A stretch of 64,000 bases of DNA, taken from the NCBI GenBank assembly GCA_038496675.1, contig CM076652.1:10270518-10334517 (forward strand), in the 5' to 3' direction. Positions 25,641 to 37,496 of the stretch are shown here, in pieces (the first letter of the stretch is position 1; every line of letters begins with the position of its first letter). The translations under genes were made by a program, and so were the position numbers. The DNA comes from Rachycentron canadum (taxonomy: Eukaryota > Chordata > Actinopteri > Carangiformes > Rachycentridae). The notes under the pieces are model-generated. The model was not told the origin of the DNA. It made no database searches and worked only from the letters and a program-made list of their open reading frames with translations.

Positions 25641-26480
25641 CAATCACCAGGAAAATGAACAAACTGAACAATAACCCACACAATTCATGGAAAGAAAATA
25701 TTTCATTGCTTTCACTGAGAAAAAAAAAAAAAAAATTAGACCATTTTCTACAGTGACATTTGTTGTAGAATACAACATCTTTATATATTATATTACTAAG
25801 ATTGTCATTTTGGGAGAAAACACTGACGTAAAACTAGATGATAAAATAAAATCCTTTATGTAACCATTTCTGTCAGACCCTTTCAAAGAGAAACACACAA
25901 CACATCAAGTGGCAATGTTTTTCTGCATATTTAACTGACTTTATAATCAAAGTTTGTTTGGAAAAATATGCAACATCTTCTGCTCAAAAATAGCACGTTA
26001 TCAGCATGTGACATTAAATGCCATTGTTAGTCTTTAAAAAAAAACAAAGAAAAAAAAAAAACACACGCTTCCATATTTCTCTTTGCAGGTCAGTTCCCTT
26101 TACAACATAGGACTGCTGACAGTGTAAACCCTGCACTCAGTGGGGGAAATAAATAATATGACAGGGAAATGTGAGAACTTTCATGATGTCCAAAAAACCT
26201 AATGCCTGAATGATTTGTGCATATTTTTATCTTTGACCTTTTCAGGTTGTTTCTGAATAAAATTCTTCCTCACTTTTCCTCTTGAGCCAATGTAACATGT
26301 TACTCCACTCGAAGTTTTTGTCCCATCAGTGAGAAAACAAGAGACCAGGATGCACACAGTCACTGGGCTTCATGTGTTAAGACAGCAGATCTACTGCACC
26401 GTGTTTTTTGGAAAGACGGGGTTAATTCGTTCATTCGTTCATTTGTCCATCCATCCATCCATCCATCCATTCTGGGGGTT
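25641..26480. other. Intergenic DNA and 3' UTR of spty2d1
   Basis: AT-rich, with A-runs near 25720 and 26040 and a TCCA tetranucleotide microsatellite at about 26446-26471. It should hold the 3' UTR of the minus-strand spty2d1 gene, whose stop is at 26481-26483. I found no AATAAA on the minus strand, so the cleavage site is not placed. No gene seen. Confidence 0.5.
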
Positions 26481-29400
26481 TTAGTTATTTTTACTCTTCT
26501 TGGTATTTTTTCTTTTCAGCTCCTCTTCCTCCCTTTTCTCCTCCTCCAGATCTTCTTGCACAGCCATTCTCAGGCTAAAGTAAAAAAAAAAAAAAAAAGC
26601 ACAAGGATACAGAAAAAAATAACATTATAGCAAGGCTAAATAGTGCAGTTTTCAGGACAGATGGGACACATACTTTTGGTCTATATTGATCTTACCTTCT
26701 GGCCTCCTCTTTCTGCATATCTGTCCAGCTGCTCTCCATGAATCTAAGTGCATAGTCACTCTCATCCTTGTATCTGAGGAAGTTGGAAGCAAATGCAGTT
26801 TTGTCATGTAAATTTTTAATGACACAAAAACTTGATCTTGTATAATAACTTAGAATATGTTGGGACAAAGCTTACCTGTTTCGATCATAGCCAAAGATTT
26901 CCTTAATGTGCCTGGAAATCTCCTCTGGCTCATCACATTCATCATCAATAAAATCATCCATTTCTGAGTCGTATTCATCTTCCTCATCTTCATATTTCCT
27001 CTTGTAGGCAGATGTGATTGGTGGCAACATTGTACCTGAACAATATATATGGAAATTCACTTTTAATTTACAGGATACTGGCTTTTACCCTTTAGCTAAA
27101 CATGAATATTAAACTGTATAGCCTTGCTGAGGGAGTTAAGGAATGTTAAGTCATGATACTTTGAGAATTATTGAGTTTACAAGAGTCGCTTTCTTGCTTG
27201 AATAATGACATTGAATCATGTTGCGTTTATCTGTGTTGCTGCTCTCTGACCCAGAAATAATGGCAAAGGGCGGCTGAAACACGTCACTCAGTTTGGCAAA
27301 CAAACCATTTGCCCTGTAGTACGGACTGTTTGCAAAATGTCAGCAGCTGTTTGTTGTATCATTTAATTACTAGAATATTTTTTTGTTATGATGTTCATTC
27401 CATGGGCTATTGGCTAAATGTATTAAGATCCTGAATGAAGTGCTTAATGTCCTCTTCCCTGTGCCTATAATGCTTGGTGCATTGATCTACATATGGAAAT
27501 GTGAACACATATGGAAACATTTCTCTATACATTTCTAATATCCTACAATATTAATTCAGTTATAAGTATTTTATTTCACATTAAAATACAATGGATTTGT
27601 TTTGCTGCTCAGTATTCATAGAGAATATTTGAATGAAGGTAACATTTATAGTGTTAAGTGATTGTGTATTTATCATTTATACAGAGCACAATTAGATGTT
27701 TTAGCCCTGTTGGCAGCTCCATGTGTCTGAACTTTGGCACTTTGTAACAAGAGTTCAATCGATTAACATCTCTCTGGTTCTTACCTGGTGGTCTATTCAT
27801 CAGAGGTCTGGGTGGCATTCCTGGTCTCTGTGGCATTCCTGATCTCGGTGGCATTCCTGGTCTGGGTGGCATCCCTGGTCTGGGTGGCATCCCTGGTCTG
27901 GGTGGCATCCCTGGTCTGGGTGGCATCCCTGGTCTGGGTGGCATCCCTGGTCTAGGTGGCATGCCTGGCCTCTGTGGCATGCCTGGCCGAGGGAGGACTC
28001 CAGCTCTGGGTCCACCAACATTCTTGGATGAGATGGTCTCTGACACTACAGTGCATTTGGGTCTTCCAGGTCCTGATCCAATACCGCCCATTGGTCGTCC
28101 AGGTGCAGGTCCCCCACTACCAGGCCGCCCAGGTCCAGTCCCTGGAGGTCGTGATCCACTACCTCTAGATTGACCCTGTAAACCACTCCCTCCGGGCCTG
28201 GTCTGTGTGATGCCACCAGCTTTTGCCTGGAGTGTGGCTCCAGACCTTGACTGAGGCTGGCTCCCTGCCTTAGGAGGGCCACCTGATGAATTTCTCACCA
28301 CTGAATTACCACCTGGTTTTACTGCAGAGTTCATTCCAGGTCTTAGTGGTTCCCCTTTTCCAGATTTGTGACCTCCAATCGTAGAGCCCTGTTTCAAGGA
28401 GTTACCCTGACTGGGCTTGGTCTGTTGGGAGCTCCCATGATGAGATTTTTGGCTTGTTACAGCAGTACTAGGAGGCCTGGTCCCAGGAATACCTGAAGTT
28501 CTTCCTTGAAGTGATGAGGAGATTTCTTTTTTGTGGCTAAGGTCACTTGAGGTGCTGGATTTGTGGCTGGATGAGGCCTTGGAGTGCCCTTGTTTGGCTG
28601 AAACCTGAGATGTGGCTTTCGAAGGAACTTTACTGCTTATGGCACCAGATGAGCTAGACAAACTAGTCTTGGATCTGTCTCTGTCACTGTGAGACATCTT
28701 GGCTCTCTCTCTTTCTCTGTCACCAACAGACGGCTTGGAAGAAGAAGAATGGCCTCTATCACCATGCGACTTCTTCAGTGACCCACTGGGCAAACTTTGT
28801 TTTTCTGAGGAGTTCTTTTGTGGCTTGCCGTTCTTCTGCTCCTTCTCTAGAGTGCTTTTTCTTATCGAACTAGCATTAGATTGAGGCTTGCTGTCTCTTT
28901 CTTTCTCTGCCTTAGAGTCTCTGGTTTTGTCCTGTCTCTTAGCCTTACGCTCCATCTCTAGTTCCTTGATCTCGTCAGCTGTGCGGAGCCTTTCTTCCTT
29001 TTTAACTAGCTTGGGTTTAAGATCAACTGGCTCAAACTGCTTCTTTTCAGCCAATTTAAGTAAGTCTGCAAAGTTCATGGGGGGTGGGGCAGGCTTAGGT
29101 GGCCCACTGGATTTTTTAGAGAAAGTCTTGCTACTACTAATACTACTACTACTTCCACTAAAACCTATGCTTTTCCCTGGTCTCAGCGGCTCTGGCTCCT
29201 GCTCTGACTCCGAATCAGTCTGTTCATACTCATAGTTATCCTCATCATCCTCTGCGTCAATTGAATTATTCCTGAATCCTTCTATATCGTCCTGCATATC
29301 ATGTTTCGATCTCTTCTTCTTAGGACCCTCTACCACTGGGACACCATTATAGCCTTTGAAATTGTCTTTCGTTCTGGAAGCCATGGCTCGTGCTTTACGG

Positions 29401-30083
29401 TCTGACTTTAACTCAACCCTCTTGGCGAGTAGTTCCTCCTTCTTCTTTTTCATTTGCATTTCTGAAAAAAGCAGATGTATATGAAACAATTAGCCCAATT
29501 TGACACAATTGGTCAAATTACAATGATCAACATTAACTCAGTTTTGTCATCATTACCTTTCTTTTTGGTCTCAACATGTTGCTTCTTCAGAAGCGCCTGC
29601 ACAGCAGCAGGATTTACACCTTTCGACTTTGGGTCCTTTTTGGGTGGTCCGGCTTGTAAGCTGTATCTTTTCTGCTAAGAGAGGGACAGACATGGCTCAT
29701 TCAACATGGAGCAAGGAGACACGTTTCTGTTTGCCTTTGGCTGTTGCCTCCGTCATAAGGCCATAAGACATTGCTTATCAGGCATGTTGCTCTCATGATC
29801 GCCCCCACTGATGGGTAAACATAAAACTTGACAGGTACATTTTAAAAACCTCTTCATAGTCCAGTATGGAGGGTCTCGACCGTGGAGGTTAGCAGCTAGC
29901 CACATTATCAGCTCCTTACTGACAGATGAGCTGGCATTTGTGCCAACAATGCTGTCCACAAATCTCCATTTTACAGTTTGGCCTGACTAACTTCAGTGCG
30001 AGTGTCAGTCTCCAACATACCTGTACATTGCTGAGGCCCTGGTTTTGCGATGCGAGGTTCAATATATTGTCAAAGTCCATCAT
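26481..30083 (-). CDS. spty2d1: SPT2 homolog, histone H3-H4 chaperone (SPTY2D1)
   Basis: Exons in transcript order: 30021-30083, 29557-29674, 27785-29461, 26876-27035, 26696-26773, 26481-26574. All are GT-AG in phase; 2190 bp give 729 aa (human 685). The start is a tandem ATGATG (30083-30078). The family begins MDF, which fits the second ATG at 30080; an in-frame TAG lies just upstream. The N-terminal part has KRYSL, GPPKKDPK and a basic helix ending in RTKDNFKGYNG. The middle (about 61-619, one large exon) is low-complexity Ser/Lys/Gly/Pro, with the conserved motif KCTVVSETISSKN and then ten RPGMPP-type repeats. The C-terminal SPT2 domain has an acidic patch (EDEEDEYDSEMDDF), HIKEIFGYDR, YKDESDYALRFMESSW and a charged helix. 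In other species this end binds H3-H4 and acts in transcription-coupled chromatin reassembly. Exon 2 has an NAGNAG acceptor. Confidence 0.95.
27812..27993 (-). repeat. spty2d1: 18-bp coding minisatellite in spty2d1
   Basis: Ten tandem copies of an 18-bp unit (plus strand GGCATCCCTGGTCTGGGT and variants). Five central units start with identical GGCATCCC and the flanking ones diverge. The unit is a multiple of three, so in the spty2d1 frame each copy encodes R-P-G-M-P-P, with PQ and RS variants at the edges. The array ends just before the exon 3 donor. Confidence 0.9.
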
Positions 30084-30650
30084 TTCGGCAGCAGGTGATT
30101 GCTAGCTGTCTGAAGCGAATCAAGCCAAACTCAGCCAGGAGTGCTGAGCTTACCGTTAGCGTTTATCTTCCAAAACTAGATAAGTTAGCTCAGGATACAG
30201 CTTTATCAAACGGCACTTACACAACTATAACGAAGCAACTTTATCAAACAAAGAGCCCGGAAAGAAAAACTGTATACCGAACAGTTAACGCTACTTTACT
30301 TATCAGCTTATGTTAGCACATGCTATCGGAGTTAGCCAACCTTACGTTTACTAACGTTAGCCAACCAAGAAGCCTGAAAGACGGACTTGCCCTTTGTACT
30401 GATAAAACACACCGTACTAAGGTCGAGTCCATCCGAATAGTTGTGTGATTCAAACCTAATGAAAGAAAAAGACTAAAAACTCAGCCATAACAAACGCCGG
30501 GTGTTGGCAGAGACTAACGACGAGATAGACTAAAAAAATTAAAAGGGTTCAGAGAGTAATGTAAGGAAATGAGATGACTCCTCCTCATAAGCTTCCGCCT
30601 TTGTCGGAGCTCAAAGAGTCAGCATCAAATTTACAGAGCAACACAACATT
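30084..30650 (-). promoter_or_regulatory. spty2d1: Promoter/5' flank of spty2d1
   Basis: Sequence immediately upstream of the tandem ATG of spty2d1, with moderate CpG content and repeated GTTAGC/AACGTTAG words but no TATA box. Placed by position only; the transcription start is not visible. Confidence 0.35.
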
Positions 30651-33640
30651 ACACCGTGTTATTTTAATTTTGCCGGGGAGAATAGCTTGTTGTTTAAAAA
30701 GTAAAACTCGTTTAATGTGTGACAAGTGAGCGGATGTTGAGGTCAACAATAGAGCCAGGGTTTTAGCACAAACAAGAGGATAATTTTGTAAACTAACTGG
30801 GGACTGTTTTAAAATAATTTAAAAAAGTGTTTGTATATATGTGCGAAATGGGGATGGTTTATCGTTATTATGCTCTGATTATACTACGACGATGACTCGT
30901 CCTCTTTTTCCATTTCAACACATGGGGGGGGATCCATCTTGATACATAATAACGATTGGTTTTTGAATTTTTTACGTTAGTGACATTTATTTTATCGGCT
31001 TCGATATCGAGCCAAATGTTCATAAACAGGTTTAAAATTTAAAAAAAAATGTCCATCGTTAAATGTACACGTCTGACAAAGACGGAGCCTAGAGATAAGG
31101 TTGTTTTTTGGTGTTTGTTTGTTTGTTTTGTTTTTTGTTTGTTTGTTTTTTGTAACTTCATATTTAAACACAGTGGTTTCACGCGATACTATTCCGTTAA
31201 ATGTTATATATTATATTCCAGGTTTTACTTGTGACTACAACTTCCCCTTTTCGCTTTACGGTATCTTTACGCAATTTCCGTGGAAAAATAATTTTGACGT
31301 TTGTGGACCACATGATGTCGCTATGATTGAGGATGCTGCGCTCAGAATAATCTGGAAACGCGACGTGAGGCGTCACTAAAGAGATTTACTTTCTCATCAA
31401 ATCAATTTTGAAATGTATCATTAGGATGGGCAGCCTACAGAGCCTTTGTAACATTTCAATTGATTATTAGTTGAGATGCAGCAATTCAACAGTTTCTTGG
31501 CCATTACACAGGTTACTAATTATTGGTTAATTATTTTTTGGCCGTTAGTTGGACATTAGTTCCACAAAGATTAGTGAAATGAGGGTTGACTATCCAAAAG
31601 TGTAGTCTTTTTTTTTTATTTTTTATCTTGTTTTTATATTTAACTATTTATTTGTCTTAACCATTTATGAGTCTGATGCAATTAACAAAAGCAATATAGC
31701 AGAACTGTACTATAGTATATGGTGTATTGTGTGGTATGTTCTGCAGAATATATTATATTCACTTATGTATATTACACTACTGTAGCACCCAGCATTTTAA
31801 TGCATCTAGTTGAGGGGAGTTTTTAATACTTTATGTCCCATTTCAGTTTAGTACTTTTAGTACTTTTAGTAACTGTAGTCTTTAAATAATAATGACATCG
31901 AATAAAAAGATATGTTTTCTCAAAAATATAGCGTAGCAGAAGTGTAAAAATGAGATGCTCGAGTAGTGGGATAAACTGTAAAATATCAAATGGTACTCAA
32001 AATTTAACTTGAAATATTGTTTCAAATTCAATATTTCAGAGTAAGACTTTTCACAACTGATTGTTTCCTGCAATTCATGCCAGTTGCTTCCACACATGGT
32101 CTATTCCCTCAGTGTGGGAGCCTGCTAAAAACACAGTGCGTCTAGGCTGCTGCCATATTCACAACAGTTGCTGGGCAAAATTACCATCAGATGTTGTTTA
32201 ACCATCCTGTTGTGTTTGGGTCAGTTTTCACCTATTTTCAAGGTTAGATGTGTGAAATAAACCATCACGAATAACAAAAATTACAGCAAAACAAAAATAA
32301 TTGTAATGAAAGCCTCTTTATCATAGCTAAAGCAAAACAAACATTAAAATATAATGAAATATCATCAAACAACTTTCCAGTTATGCCATGACCCAAGCAG
32401 ATGCTTGCATACCCAGCTCCATCAGACCTGTAACTAAAATAATTGGAAGCAGAGATATAGTTAACAAATGAACACTAGTTTGCAGAACGAATGCTCAACC
32501 ATGACTGTGAATCAGAAAATGAATAAGAACAACGCCAAAACAAAAAAAAAGTGGATGAAACAAAGGCAGGCCTGAAGCAGGTAACACTACCAGCATCGAT
32601 GCCATCTATAGTTAGTGACTCAAGTGTTCATGCTTGTACAGCTGTGGAAACTTGACTGATTTGAACCTTGTAAAAAATTTTGGAAGTTAATTTGATTCAT
32701 TTAATTGAATTTTTTTAGTTAATATGAGTGTCTTAAAAGCAGATATGGGCTGCGCACCAGAAAAGCATAGGACAGTCTAATAAACAAAAACAAAAGGTGA
32801 CCCAAACTAACATCTGTTCCTTTGAGACTCCGCTCTATGATGCATATAATGTTATGCTTGTCTATAATTTTTATGTTTGCTGATCAGGTTGAGAGAAGAG
32901 ACCCACTTTACTTCTCTTGACACTGAGGTAACAAAGTTGTCTCATCTGACATATTTCCTGTCCCAGGCTGTGTTCTTCTTAACCTGAGGTGTCTCTCCCA
33001 CCATTGCTTTTGTTTTTTCTTTTTATCTGTAAGCCCCTAAAACATAAAAAGAAATATATTATTGAGACTGTCTTCCACAGAAAAACAATTGAATATGTAC
33101 TTACGGACAAACATGAAGTGAAAAAGAAAAAGTTTGACACAAGAGTGCTCTCTTGGCATCTTCTCTCCTCCCAAAGGTTAAACTTATTTTCTTTGAACCA
33201 TGACAATAGCTGTTCCCTAACCTTTACCCAGTAAATGGAATGATTGGCGTCATCTGTCTCACAGTCTCCAACATCCACCGCCACGTCCCTGGTCATCATA
33301 CCAATATTTTTTTTTTAAAAATGACAATATTTTTCCAGCAGAAGTCTTGGCATGTAGGTGAACTAGTTAAATTCAATTATACTTCACATATTGTTCTCCA
33401 GCCCCTCCTCTGAGATTTCTTTCCTTTCTTTCACTTAACTTCTCCCCTTCTCTTTCTTTCCATCTTGCAGAGTTTGCTGGAATACACAAGCAAATGAATG
33501 GCTGCTTGTAAGTTTGATACCAACATATCCCATTCTGTAAACTATTAAAAACTAAAAAAAAAAAATATTTAGAATTTGACTTATCTTATTTGATCTGACT
33601 TTATCTTTGCATTTTATGGACCATAGTTGAGGTCAAATAA
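30651..33640. other. Gene-poor intergenic DNA
   Basis: AT-rich region between the spty2d1 5' flank and the L1 remnant. A (TTTG)n-like tract lies at about 31103-31155. A minus-strand open stretch at 32979-33299 has no recognisable family and no firm splice sites, although it could belong to the broken coiled-coil locus upstream of it in transcript sense. Nothing else is supported. Confidence 0.4.
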
Positions 33641-33659
33641 TTCTGAGATCTCTATTTGA

Positions 33660-33825
33660 TACCCAGTCTTGATGTCCCCAGTTTTGTAAGTGACTGTGTA
33701 GATATATCAATACATCATCTGCAAATAGAGCCAATTTTTGTTCCCGCGATAACTTGTCACTCTCCTCAATATCAGTGTTTTGTTGGATCTTTTGGCTCAG
33801 AGGTTCTATAATCAGGGAGGAGATG
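33660..33825 (-). mobile_element. L1-type non-LTR retrotransposon fragment (reverse transcriptase core)
   Basis: On the minus strand one frame is open for about 55 codons and reads IIEPLSQKIQQNTDI, then REQKLALFADDVLIYL. This is the typical L1 ORF2 arrangement: the IEPLxQxIRQN segment leading into the FADD reverse-transcriptase active-site box, here at 33714-33725. Neither the upstream RQGCPLSP motif nor sequence downstream of the box is recognisable, so only a short, 5'- and 3'-truncated remnant remains. A TTAGGG-like repeat (33826-33841) abuts its upstream end. Fish genomes contain several L1 lineages; the exact clade is not resolved. Confidence 0.75.
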
Positions 33826-33931
33826 TTAGGGTTAGGGTTAGCGAATCATCTATTCTGATTCTCAGTAAAAGGGCAAACAATTATATCTCATTCAAAGCAA
33901 AAAAAGGTGAATAGAGACAGTTTACCTGAAG

Positions 33932-34865
33932 TTATCTGTTCTCTTTGGTCAGTTGTTTGATCTCCTCCTCCATTGTGCTGCTCTTCTGCCTCCACTCTTC
34001 TTCTTTTTGTAGCCACATCCTCTTCAACTCATTCTTTCTCTCCATCTCTTTTCTGTCAGCACCTTCCTGAAACTCTCCTCCAAAGCATAAGACTTACTTT
34101 CGCACTTCCTCTCACTCTGGCAGAGTTCCTGCTCTTTCTGGCTCAACAGGGTCATGGTGTTTTGCTGTTCCCCAATAGGAGCCATCATTTTAGTTAATGA
34201 ACTGGAGACAAAGAATTTATCCTTTATCTCCTCCATCGCCTCACTCTTCTCTTCCACTTTCTCCTAATTTTTTCTCCTGATCGGTTTCAGGCAAAACCCT
34301 CTCTTTCCCCGATCACCTCTTTCCAGTGATCTTTGATGGTAGCATTCTCTTCTCTCTGAATACAGAGACTTTCTTTAAGAAAGGCAATGTCTCTCTCTGC
34401 TTTCATTCTTCCTTCTTGGATCTCTCTCTTGGATTCTCTCACCTCTTCTTCCATTTGGTGGTTGTATGACAGCTTCATCCTAAAACATCTAGTCTCTCCC
34501 AGAAGTTTTCCTCTATCTCCTTGCCAGGCTTTCTTCTCTCCTTGCAAGGCCTCCTCCAATGTGTTTATCCTGGCCTTCATTTCTTCCATGTCCGTCTTGA
34601 CCTGGGTGTTAAGGCAGGTCAGCTTCTCCAAAGCTTCATAAGTGCTGATCTGCTTCACTGTCAGCCTGGTATTCACTGTCCTTGGGGAGTTGTTCTCAGA
34701 AGTCGGCTTCTTGATTTTATTTTGAGCTGAGACAAGAGCTTCATGAGGAGGGTGTACAAATGATTTGGGAGCCTTAACATGTTCTTGATTCTCTTTGTGA
34801 CCCTGCACCACTTCTGTGCTGTCTTGGCTGGCTGATCTTAAAACAGGCCCAGACTGGAGGAAAGG
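33932..34865 (-). pseudogene. Broken coiled-coil protein coding sequence
   Basis: Three successive minus-strand frames read as one long Glu/Lys-rich coiled coil. Frame 1 covers 34865-34287 (e.g. TDMEEMKARINTLEEALQGEKK; stop after EVIGEREGFA). Frame 2 covers 34263-34024 (VEEKSEAMEEIKDKFF to EESFRKVLTEK). Frame 3 covers about 34073-33932 (MERKNELKRMWLQKEEEWRQ to QLTKENR, then TAA). The gaps between frames are far too short for introns, so one or two single-base indels plus a stop inside LTKENR-stop-LQ best explain the pattern. A plausible splice acceptor (TACAG) lies at 34866-34870 and a possible small upstream exon at 35665-35696. I do not recognise the family. Assembly errors in a living gene are the main alternative. 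Confidence 0.5.
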
Positions 34866-34869
34866 CTGT

Positions 34870-37200
34870 AGATTGGAAGGATTAAAAATGATGATGAGTA
34901 TGATCTGTTACTGGAGGATGAATCAGTAAATTAATGATTATACAAACACGTAGTGTTTAGCTAAAGCACAGCCTCAGCAATATAATACATGTTTGAAAGT
35001 GCTGTATGATACAGGCTACAGAACATCAGTACTTCTTCATTTGAGGTTTTGAGTGGATGGCAGTGGGGACCATCAGATGGATAAAGGGTACTACAAGACT
35101 TACTGTATGCATGTTTGTACTAATATGTGATAACAAATAAATGTAGAGGAAAAAAATCTGAATCACTAAATATGCAATTATGCCACAGTTAACCTGTTTC
35201 AAGTCTTCTTGAAACCATAAAATGGAGACATTTGGAAACATTTTATTTTGAAATGACAGCAATCGATTTAGCCACCCTTACTATAACACCTGAGAACACA
35301 TACTGCACATACTTGACCATTGCTCTGCAGTTGGTTAGTTGAAGAAAATACTACGAGCAAAGGTAGTTATAGGGTTAAATGCAGAACTCTACTGCACAAC
35401 ACCTGCTAGTACAGCACCAGTCCAGACTATAATGCAATCCAAGAGTTTTCAAACCAAAACAGGCCCAGCAACGTTTCCAAATCGCTGTGATACTTTGAAC
35501 ACTTGAACTCTGGAGTAGTGTGGGCACCAGGCACAGACAAAGAGAAAGACGCACGTTTTAAAACTAAAAAAACATAGTATGGATGTAGCTTGTAGCAGCA
35601 GCTCAAGGCACTTTCCACCACACGGGTTTCCCAGGGGTCTTGTTAAAAATTCAAAACCCTTACCTGCTTTCCTCTTCTGTTGCTTCTTCCCAGGTCTGAA
35701 CAAACATACTGGATGTAAGATATGTTCAGAATTCACATCACAGATTAGTCTCTAAACCAGAGGCTATGTTTGAGATGAAACATGAAATGTCGTCTTCCAG
35801 AGTTCTGGGCTCAGAAAACGAGGGAACCTGTGCGTTCCACAATACAACTGACAGTGATCAGCAAAAACACACCAATGACTGTCACCTCTCAAAATGTTGC
35901 AGTACGCATCACATTTATTCAGTCATAGCAGTCTGCATTGAAAACCCAACTGCACCCAGAAAAGGACCAGCTGAAATTGGCAACAAAGACATGCAGCTAA
36001 AACTACAAATAGGATGCTTTGCCAATTGTGTTTATTCCAACTCACCCCTGACTCAACACATTTCCCAGGCAACAAACATGATTTAAAAGATAGTTTACAT
36101 TTTATTTTAGATTTGTAACATGAATATGTCACAGAAGGGGAATGTAACATATTATATTCACTTAAGTGCTACATTTGTACAAATGTCAAGGCACTCCATC
36201 CTACAACATTTCAGAGATTTTTATTTAGTTTCTGCTCCACTGCATTTTTTGTAAGCTATTAATTACTTGTTAAAGGTTAAGATTATACATAAGAAATACT
36301 TTATATACTATTCACTACTATCTTCACATGAATTCATCAGCATGCCTTAAATTCAATTCTACTTGAGCAATTGCAGTGGGAGTCCTGGTAGTCTGCACTC
36401 ATACAGTACTGTATCTATATGTTCAAGTTGCAGTTTATTTTAAACATTTACACAACTAAACTTTGACCTTTCCCTGGAAATGCTTAAATATCCTCGTAAA
36501 TGGCTTTAAACTCTGTCTGTTTCATCACTGACCAGTAGAGTATAATGTAAACAATACATAGCAACTTAAAAACCCTGAAAAATCCTGTTTTTGGTGATGG
36601 TTTTCCAGGTTGTCTCACTACACACTGGGCTCTACTGTTTGATGTGGTTCTAGATGCAACAACAGGTGAACAGGTTTGTTAGTTAGTTGTTAATTCAACA
36701 AAAATCAAACCTACAACTACTGGTTTAATCATATGAAATACATCAGCGACATAAAAAAGACCAAAGACAGAGCGAGAAAAAAAATGGAAAGAAAAACAAG
36801 AGAAAGAAAAACATATCTAATAATAATTTTAGTTGACCACATATTTATAAATATATAAATACAGGGCTCAGTTTGAGGAGAATTATGTGAATGTCCTTTT
36901 TTTAGGTATTTGTGGCCTATTTATTTAGGGGTTCATGATGTCAAAACATGTGAAAAGCAGAAAGGAGAGCCCTATCAACTCAAAGTGAAGGGAAATTGGA
37001 CAAGATCCACTCTTTGTATTAGCCTGATATAGCTCCCAACGTTTGAACAGAGTCATTTATAGATATGGAGAGATAGAGGTTTGTTTGTGAGGCTTTCTGG
37101 TGGATTTCTAACGCCTGATTAACACAGGACTGTCGGTGCACAATCAAAAAAATGAACTCGGCACAAATACAGCCAACGAGCTCCATATCTGTAAAATGTA
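34870..37200. other. Intergenic DNA upstream of tmem86a
   Basis: Mostly AT-rich sequence with no supported exon. A 32-bp candidate minus-strand exon at 35665-35696, bounded by TTCAG and GTAAGG, could belong to the broken coiled-coil locus. Nothing else stands out. Confidence 0.4.
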
Positions 37201-37204
37201 AATA

Positions 37205-37496
37205 AAGGCCATCTGCTCCAATATGTAAACAGCAGGCTGACTCCTCCCGCCCGGGCGTCCCCGGCGTTCCGACACGCCCCCCACCGTGACCACTCTCTCC
37301 TCCTATTGGTCTAGCGCTGAAGCCCCGCCCGCTCTCCGACCGTCCTCTCGCCTCCTACTGGACGTCAGCCCGCCCACCGGAGAGAAGACAAAAACAATCG
37401 GCATCCTTCACACAGTGGATTATACCCAGGAGGTTAGAAACCCAATTCAGATCACAGCTCTCTCTCATCACCGACACCGACACCACCGGGGGAGAC
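37205..37496 (+). promoter_or_regulatory. tmem86a: CpG-island promoter of tmem86a
   Basis: A sharp rise in G+C and CpG just upstream of the tmem86a ATG. Within it are an inverted CCAAT box (ATTGG, 37305-37309), a GC box (CCCCGCCCG, 37323-37331) and a CRE-like GACGTCA (37361-37367). No TATA box is present, as expected for a broadly expressed CpG-island gene. Confidence 0.65.

Noticed and set aside
27812..27993. Regular short repeats that could suggest a CRISPR array
   Set aside because: The units are directly adjacent with no spacers, lie in frame in a vertebrate gene, and form a minisatellite.
27800..28021. Minus-strand ORF with GCHPDQ repeats overlapping spty2d1
   Set aside because: It is only the 18-bp minisatellite read in another frame; the RPGMPP frame is continuous with conserved SPTY2D1 sequence.
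32979..33299. Minus-strand ORF of 106 aa (DDANHSIYWVKVREQLL...)
   Set aside because: No family recognised and no reliable splice sites. It may be part of the broken coiled-coil locus, but the evidence is too weak for a separate call.
34264..34306. A short intron joining the first two coiled-coil frames
   Set aside because: It would be about 45 bases, below the usual vertebrate minimum, and the donor is poor; a frameshift is simpler.
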